The translations under genes and the position numbers were made by a program. 9,989 nt of DNA from positions 1 through 9,989 of the forward strand of contig QHPA01000344.1 in the NCBI GenBank assembly GCA_003218935.1. The letters are read 5' to 3'. Under the pieces are notes generated by a model that saw only the letters and a program-made list of their open reading frames with translations, was not told the DNA's origin and searched no databases. This DNA comes from Verrucomicrobiota bacterium (GTDB lineage Bacteria > Verrucomicrobiota > Verrucomicrobiia > Limisphaerales > AV2). Every line of letters begins with the position of its first letter. Position 1 is the first letter of the stretch. Shown here in pieces: positions 6,010 through 9,989 of the stretch.

Positions 6010-6712
6010 TCAATTCGCCGTTGGTGACTGTGGGTTGGCGGCTTGTTCCGCGTTCCGCGTCCCGCGTTCTGCGTTGACGCGGTCCAGGCCGGCCAGTTTC
6101 AGGTCAACGTGTCTGGCAATTTTACCGTCACGGATTTCGATCCGGCGCGGTGTCACGGCGGCAATTTCCGGATCGTGCGTCACGAGCGCGATGGTGCGGC
6201 CCTCCTGGCTGAGTTTGCGGAACAACTCAAGAATCACCTCGCCGGTGTGCGAATCGAGGTTGCCGGTAGGTTCGTCGGCGAAGACGATTTTCGGATTGTT
6301 GACCAGCGCGCGGGCGATGGCAGTGCGCTGTTGCTGGCCGCCGGAAAGCTGCATCGGACGGTGTTTGGCGCGGTTATCCATTTCGACCATCCTCAACGCC
6401 TGCACGGCGCGTTCGCGCCGTTCACGGCCGGCCAGACCGCTGTAAATCATCGGCAGCTCGACGTTTTGCAGGACGTTGAGCTTCGGCAGCAGATTGAAGA
6501 ACTGAAATACAAAACCGATTTTCTGGTTGCGGATGCGGGCCAGTTCGCGCGGTGACGCGTCGTGAATCATGGTGCCGTCGAGCTGGATCGTGGCCGATGA
6601 TCGAGATGAATTCGCCTGGCTGGATGTCGAGCGATACGTCGTCCAGCGCGCGGATCTCCTCGCCACCCAGATGGTAGATTTTGCTGACGTTGCGAAGTTC
6701 AACCAGGGCCAT
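6010..6712 (-). pseudogene. LolD/MacB-type ABC transporter ATPase, Walker A lost by out-of-frame deletion
   Basis: The ATG at 6712, 24 bases after the adaptor stop, starts MALVELRNVSKIYHLGGEEIRALDDVSLDIQPGEFISIIG, a typical LolD/MacB ATPase N-terminus with the A-loop Tyr. At about 6590-6598 the sense jumps frame straight to TIQLDGTMIHDASPRELARIRNQKIGFVFQ. The intervening P-loop and helix (GPSGSGKST and about a dozen more residues, some 65 nt by family comparison) are absent. The second frame then holds everything else: Q-loop in GFVFQFFNLLP, signature LSGGQQQRTAIARAL, Walker B IVFADEPTGNLD and switch His in LVTHD, ending at the TGA at 6010-6012. An open frame starting at 6804 covers the C-terminal part, but its first 70 or so residues are out-of-frame nonsense. 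The C-terminal tail (VNAERGTRNAEQAANPQSPTAN) is low-complexity and repeat-derived. As read, the transporter has no ATP-binding subunit, although its partner genes are intact, so an assembly deletion is a serious alternative. Confidence 0.82.
6045..6072 (-). repeat. Heptamer tandem repeat in the ATPase C-terminal tail
   Basis: Four 7-base units on the plus strand: GTTCCGC, GTTCCGC, GTCCCGC, GTTCTGC, followed by GTTGACGC. On the coding strand they make the NAERGTRNAE stretch. Because 7 is not a multiple of 3, the units are read in different frames, so this looks like a short repeat that spread into the end of the gene. Confidence 0.6.
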
Positions 6713-6736
6713 GGTACATATAGTGGCATGAGCAGC

Positions 6737-7981
6737 CTAAGTGCCGCCCCGTCGATTGCCGCCCGCAGGCCGTTGCGCGCCATTGGCGCTGTTGGTCCTC
6801 TCATTGCCTTTGCTCGCGCCGGGCCGGACGGTCGCGTTGCCGCCTTCAGAGCCGCTCGGGAGCATCACCAGCGGATTCTTGAGCGCCCGCGATTTTTCCG
6901 GCTCCGGCAGTTCGAGCGCGACCACTTCGCCCGGTGACAAGCCTTTCTGGACTTCGGCATAGAAATAATCCGAGACGCCGATCTGGACCGGCTTTCGCTC
7001 AAAGCCGTCCTCGTTTTTTACGTAAACATAGCGCTCCGTTTGCCCCGTTTCCGGACTGGTTTCAGTAAACACAGCGGCCAGCGGCACGGCCGCGACGTTG
7101 TCCGCCGAGGCGACTGGAATTTGAATGTTCGCCGTCATACCCGGCCGAACGCGCGGATCAACGTCCTTCAACAGGATGCGAGCGGCGAAGCCTTTGATAT
7201 TGTTTTTGATGGTGGCCTGCGGCGCGATGCGTTCGACGTTGCCCGCGACTTTCAGTCCGGCCACGGCTTCGACGTCCACTTCGACCTGCTGGCCGATCTT
7301 GAGCCGGGTCACGTCCGCCTGATTGATGTGCGCGTTGATGACCATTTCGTTCAGGTTGGCGATCGTCAGCACCTCGGTTCCGCTGTTGAATCCACCGGAA
7401 CCGGAGACGGCTTGTCCGACCGAAACCGGCCGCGTCAGAACGGTGCAATCGAATGGGGCCAGGATTTTCGTCTTGGTCAACTGGTATTCGACCAGGTGCA
7501 GCGCCTTATCGGCGCGGTCGAGGGCGTTGCGGGCCAGCTCATACTGCGTCTTCGTGTCCTCGAAGAGTTCTTGCGAGATAAGTTTGTCGGCATAGAGTTG
7601 TTTGGACCGTTCGTAGTCGCGCTTCGCCTTCTCCAATTGCAATTTTGCCGCTTCGATTTCGATCAATTTCGACGAGCGATCCGTCTGCAAGTCCTGGTCG
7701 TCGAGCGTGAACAACACGCTGTCTTTTTTGACCCGATCACCAATGTCCACCGGCAGCGTGAGGATTTTGCCGTTGATTTCCGGGCGGACCGAAACCTGGT
7801 CGGCCGGGCCGATTTCCCCCGCCGCGCTGACGGCGAAATGAATGTCGCGGGTTTCCACCACCGCGGTAGTGGGATGAGAGTCGGCCGCCGAGGCGCCCGT
7901 GCCCGGCAGGGAGTTGCGCCATTTTTGGAATCCCCAGGCGCCCCCGGCCAGCACCACAGCCAGAATGATCCATTTCTTCAT
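6737..7981 (-). CDS. Periplasmic adaptor (membrane fusion) protein, MacA/HlyD family
   Basis: 414 residues from the ATG at 7981; no strong Shine-Dalgarno precedes it. An N-terminal membrane anchor is at about 4-18 (WIILAVVLAGGAWGF). The barrel-sandwich (lipoyl) domain is split by a coiled coil: first half about 55-100 (AAGEIGPADQVSVRPEINGKI), helical hairpin about 102-168 (SSKLIEIEAAKLQLEKAKRDYERSKQLY and the return helix), second half about 170-210 (KILAPFDCTVLTRPVSVGQAVSGSGGF). A beta-barrel domain (about 213-300, with INQADVTRLKIGQQVEVDVEA and the RPGMTANI motif) and a membrane-proximal domain (about 300-360) follow. The tail from about 375 is Gly/Asn/Arg-rich and probably disordered. Such adaptors bridge an inner-membrane MacB-type pump to an outer-membrane TolC-like channel. 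First gene of the operon, followed after 24 bases by the ATPase. The length matches the MacA family. Confidence 0.92.
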   Translation of the reverse strand: MKKWIILAVVLAGGAWGFQKWRNSLPGTGASAADSHPTTAVVETRDIHFAVSAAGEIGPADQVSVRPEINGKILTLPVDIGDRVKKDSVLFTLDDQDLQTDRSSKLIEIEAAKLQLEKAKRDYERSKQLYADKLISQELFEDTKTQYELARNALDRADKALHLVEYQLTKTKILAPFDCTVLTRPVSVGQAVSGSGGFNSGTEVLTIANLNEMVINAHINQADVTRLKIGQQVEVDVEAVAGLKVAGNVERIAPQATIKNNIKGFAARILLKDVDPRVRPGMTANIQIPVASADNVAAVPLAAVFTETSPETGQTERYVYVKNEDGFERKPVQIGVSDYFYAEVQKGLSPGEVVALELPEPEKSRALKNPLVMLPSGSEGGNATVRPGASKGNERTNSANGAQRPAGGNRRGGT

Positions 7982-8023
7982 GCGTTAAGAACCGTGAAAG
8001 CAAGGCAGCTTAATTAATAATAC

Positions 8024-8037
8024 GTTTGCGTGCAAAC
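8024..8037. promoter_or_regulatory. Small palindrome, possible operator of the export operon
   Basis: GTTTGC and GCAAAC form perfect 6-bp arms around GT, immediately upstream (operon sense) of the AT-rich putative -10 region. The position and symmetry suit a repressor or activator site. There is no regulator gene nearby to support it. Confidence 0.35.
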
Positions 8038-8051
8038 CGGAAAAACGACTA

Positions 8052-8074
8052 AACCACCGGCTTGGTCGGCGGTT
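8052..8074. repeat. Imperfect inverted repeat in the divergent region
   Basis: AACCACCG (8052-8059) faces CGGCGGTT (8067-8074), 7 of 8 pairs, with a 7-base loop. Read on the minus strand it is followed by TTTAGTCGTTTTT, but no minus-strand gene ends here, so a terminator role is unlikely. Confidence 0.3.
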
Positions 8075-8183
8075 GCGGCGCGTTTGAAGGTTGCACTGGA
8101 TGCCGGAAAGAAGACTCGTCAGGGGGTCGTAAAATTCACAAAATCATGACGTGCGAACCTGGCGCAAGAGTGGGCGACAAGTC

Positions 8184-9968
8184 ATGGCGAAGGCGCAGGA
8201 TTTTTTCCGGCGACACTGGCAGGAGCTGCTGCGCATCCGGGAAAAGTTGCGTCTCAGTGAGGAAACGGTCCATTTGTTGCTCGCGACAGGCGTCGGCATC
8301 ATCGGTGGCCTGGTCAACCTCGTCTTTCATCTTTGCATCGACACGCTCAAGGAGGTCGCGCTCCGGCATCAGGGCGATTTCGTGGAGATCGCCGAGGCGC
8401 TCAACTGGTGGCAACGCCTGCTCGCCCCGACGGTCGGCGGGCTCGGCGCCGGGCTGGTTTTGTTTTGGGGACTTCACTGGGTCGGCAAGCGCGGTTCGAC
8501 CAACCTGCTGGAAGTGGTCGTGGCCGGCGATGGTCGCCTGCCGTTTCGCCACGCGTTGATCAAAGCCGTCTCGTCCCTCCTGAGCATCAGCACCGGCGGG
8601 TCCATTGGCCGCGAGGGATTGATCACGCATTTGACCGCGACGGCGGCTTCCAAATGTGGGCAACTGGCCCATTGGCAGCCGTATCGCCTGCGCCTGCTGG
8701 TGGCGTGCGGCGCCGCGGCCGGCATCGCCGCCGCTTACAATGCGCCGGTGGCCGGCGCTGTGTTCGCGGCGCAGATCGTCCTCGGCAACTTTTCCATGAA
8801 CCTGTTCGCGCCGCTGGTCCTGGCCTCGGTGGTGGCCACGATGGTTTCGCGGAGTTTTTTCGGCATCGAGCCGCAATATCAAGTGCCGTCTGACGTTGAA
8901 TTCACGCACGTCACTCAGTTGCCCTGGTTCGTGTTGTTGGGACTTTTCGCCGGCATGTTGGGCGCGGCGTTCCTGAAACTGCTTCGCCACAGCGAGCTCC
9001 TGTTCAGCCGCGTTACGCAGCCGCTTTATGTGCGGATGGCGCTCGGCGGCCTGGTGGTCGGCGCGATTGCCACCGGCTACCCGCAGGTCTGGGGCAACGG
9101 TTACGGCGCGACGAATCAAATTTTGCACGATCAATACGAGTTGGGCTTCCTGTTCGGGTTGTTCGTGGCCAAATTGCTCGCCACGTTGATGACGGTCGGT
9201 TCGGGCGCGGTCGGCGGCGTGTTCACGCCCACGTTGTTTCTGGGCGCCGGGCTGGGCGGCTTGTTTGGCATGACGCTGCACGCGGGCCACGTCGCCGAAA
9301 CCTTACCCACCGCCGCCTTTGCGCTGGTGGGCATGGGCAGCGTGCTGGCGGCCACGACGCATTCGCCGTTGCTGGCGATGATCATGGTGTTTGAAATCTC
9401 GCGGGATTATACGCTGATGCCGCCGCTGATGGTCGCCTGCGCCGTGTCCACGCTGGTGGCCCGGCGGCTGGATCCGGAAACCATCTACACGGAACCGCTC
9501 CGGCAAAAGGGATTGGAGACGGAACGGGAGAGCGCGCTACCCGGCGCGGCCACGCAGCAAACGGTCGGCGACCTCATGCGCGATCCGGTTCCGCCGTTGA
9601 AACAGACTGCGACCTTCCACGAAATTGCCGATCGGTTCCTGACCAGCCCGAACAATTTTCTGCCGGTAGTGGACGACAAGCACTCGCTCGTGGGACTCGT
9701 CGCCTTGCACGATTTGAAGGAATATCTCAATGCCGGCCAGGAACTGAACGGCGTGATTGCGTTCGACGTGATGCGTCCGCCGCCGTCGTGCCTGACGCCG
9801 AACCAAAAGCTGCTCGACGCGCTGCCGGTCCTGCTCACGAGCGAACAACGCAACGTGCCCGTGATCAACTCGCGCAAAGAACGCAAGTTGGTAGGCGCCA
9901 TCGCCCGCGCCGAGGCGCTCGGCGTGCTCTCGGAAGCCATCGCGCCCCGCAGCACGCCAAGCGGATGA
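8184..9968 (+). CDS. CLC-family chloride channel/transporter with C-terminal CBS pair
   Basis: 594 residues from the ATG at 8184. A GTG at 8151 in frame would add 11 residues; neither start has a strong Shine-Dalgarno. The membrane part (about 27-430) holds CLC selectivity elements: GREG at 142-145 with gating Glu144, GGVFTP at 344-349 (the GxFxP motif) and Tyr435 in IYTEPL, the likely match of E. coli ClC Tyr445. The usual GSGIP segment reads RGSTNLLEV (103-111), so it is divergent apart from the Gly-Ser. In the NAP helix region (AAYNAPVAGAVFAAQIVLGNF, 183-203), the positions of E. coli ClC Glu202/Glu203 are Gln197 and Ile198, so the internal proton glutamate is absent. Two CBS domains follow (about 459-515 and 524-585: VGDLMRDPVPPL.. 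and FDVMRPPPSCLTP..), probably binding adenine nucleotides and controlling gating. It should reside in the inner membrane as a dimer. By sequence it may be a channel rather than a 2Cl-/H+ exchanger. Confidence 0.92.
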   Translation: MAKAQDFFRRHWQELLRIREKLRLSEETVHLLLATGVGIIGGLVNLVFHLCIDTLKEVALRHQGDFVEIAEALNWWQRLLAPTVGGLGAGLVLFWGLHWVGKRGSTNLLEVVVAGDGRLPFRHALIKAVSSLLSISTGGSIGREGLITHLTATAASKCGQLAHWQPYRLRLLVACGAAAGIAAAYNAPVAGAVFAAQIVLGNFSMNLFAPLVLASVVATMVSRSFFGIEPQYQVPSDVEFTHVTQLPWFVLLGLFAGMLGAAFLKLLRHSELLFSRVTQPLYVRMALGGLVVGAIATGYPQVWGNGYGATNQILHDQYELGFLFGLFVAKLLATLMTVGSGAVGGVFTPTLFLGAGLGGLFGMTLHAGHVAETLPTAAFALVGMGSVLAATTHSPLLAMIMVFEISRDYTLMPPLMVACAVSTLVARRLDPETIYTEPLRQKGLETERESALPGAATQQTVGDLMRDPVPPLKQTATFHEIADRFLTSPNNFLPVVDDKHSLVGLVALHDLKEYLNAGQELNGVIAFDVMRPPPSCLTPNQKLLDALPVLLTSEQRNVPVINSRKERKLVGAIARAEALGVLSEAIAPRSTPSG

Positions 9969-9989
9969 CAGGTAACGAAAGCGCCGGAG
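9965..9989 (+). CDS. Possible start of a downstream gene (cut by window edge)
   Basis: An ATG at 9965 overlaps the CLC stop in the ATGA arrangement common between co-transcribed genes. The open frame to the window edge reads MTGNESAG. Eight codons are too few to identify a product, and no good Shine-Dalgarno precedes it. It is reported because the overlap geometry is suggestive. Confidence 0.3.

Larger units (their letters stand above)
7982..8183. promoter_or_regulatory. Divergent promoter region between adaptor operon and CLC gene
   Basis: About 200 bases must drive both the minus-strand export operon and the plus-strand CLC gene. The part next to the operon is AT-rich (TTAATTAATAATACG, 8010-8024) and could hold its -10 box; read on the minus strand it gives TATTAT, but no good -35 is properly spaced. 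Inverted repeats at 8024-8037 and 8052-8074 are candidate control sites. No clear plus-strand promoter was found. Confidence 0.45.

Noticed and set aside
6713..6804. Upstream start for the ATPase at 6804
   Set aside because: The first part of that frame is nonsense overlapping the adaptor C-terminus; the real N-terminus (MALVELRNVSKIY) starts at 6712 in the other frame.
8136..9290. 384-codon open frame on the minus strand
   Set aside because: It is antisense to the CLC gene, rich in Gln, Arg and His as expected of GC-rich shadow frames, and has no motif.

Overview
The window is GC-rich bacterial DNA with densely packed genes, most of them on the minus strand. The gene types suggest a Verrucomicrobiota member, possibly a Pedosphaera/Limisphaerales-like soil or sediment bacterium: a secreted FG-GAP/VCBS repeat protein, an FHA protein carrying a B-box-like zinc finger, a MacA/LolD/MacB-type export operon with two tandem permeases, and GC-rich hairpin repeats between genes. 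This placement is an inference from gene style; no rRNA or other marker gene is present. I saw no tRNA, rRNA, CRISPR array, transposase or phage gene.

Layout. 1-924 (minus): exported FG-GAP/VCBS repeat protein, cut by the left edge. 960-1037: GC-rich hairpin repeat, copy 1. 1054-1913 (minus): PfkB-family sugar kinase broken by an out-of-frame internal deletion. 1914-2379: gene-free stretch with an 11-bp-phased direct repeat, a small palindrome and a hairpin. 2380-2988 (plus): FHA plus zinc-finger protein. 3085-7981 (minus): an export operon read in the order periplasmic adaptor, ATPase, permease 1, permease 2. Hairpin repeat copy 2 lies between ATPase and permease 1. 7982-8183: divergent intergenic region. 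8184-9968 (plus): CLC-type chloride channel/transporter with two CBS domains. A further gene may start at 9965 and run off the right edge.

How the genes work together. The adaptor, ATPase and two FtsX/MacB permeases would form a tripartite MacAB-like efflux or lipoprotein/peptide export machine. The permeases are homologous along their whole length and overlap by one base, so a heteromeric permease pair is plausible. No outer-membrane TolC-like partner lies in the window.

The most striking observation is that two unrelated genes, the PfkB kinase and the ABC ATPase, each lack a short internal segment. I estimate about 80 and 65 nt by comparison with remembered family members. Each loss removes a nucleotide-binding motif (the glycine-rich approach to the PfkB GxGD loop, and the Walker A P-loop) and shifts the frame, while everything else in both genes looks intact. 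Either both are fresh inactivations or the assembly has dropped sequence at conserved motifs. I do not see a clearly new multi-gene system. The points that deserve checking are the paired deletions, the three-way-junction repeats, the paralogous permeases with a shared Arg/Gly-rich loop, the CLC protein lacking the internal proton glutamate, and the phased repeat upstream of the kinase.
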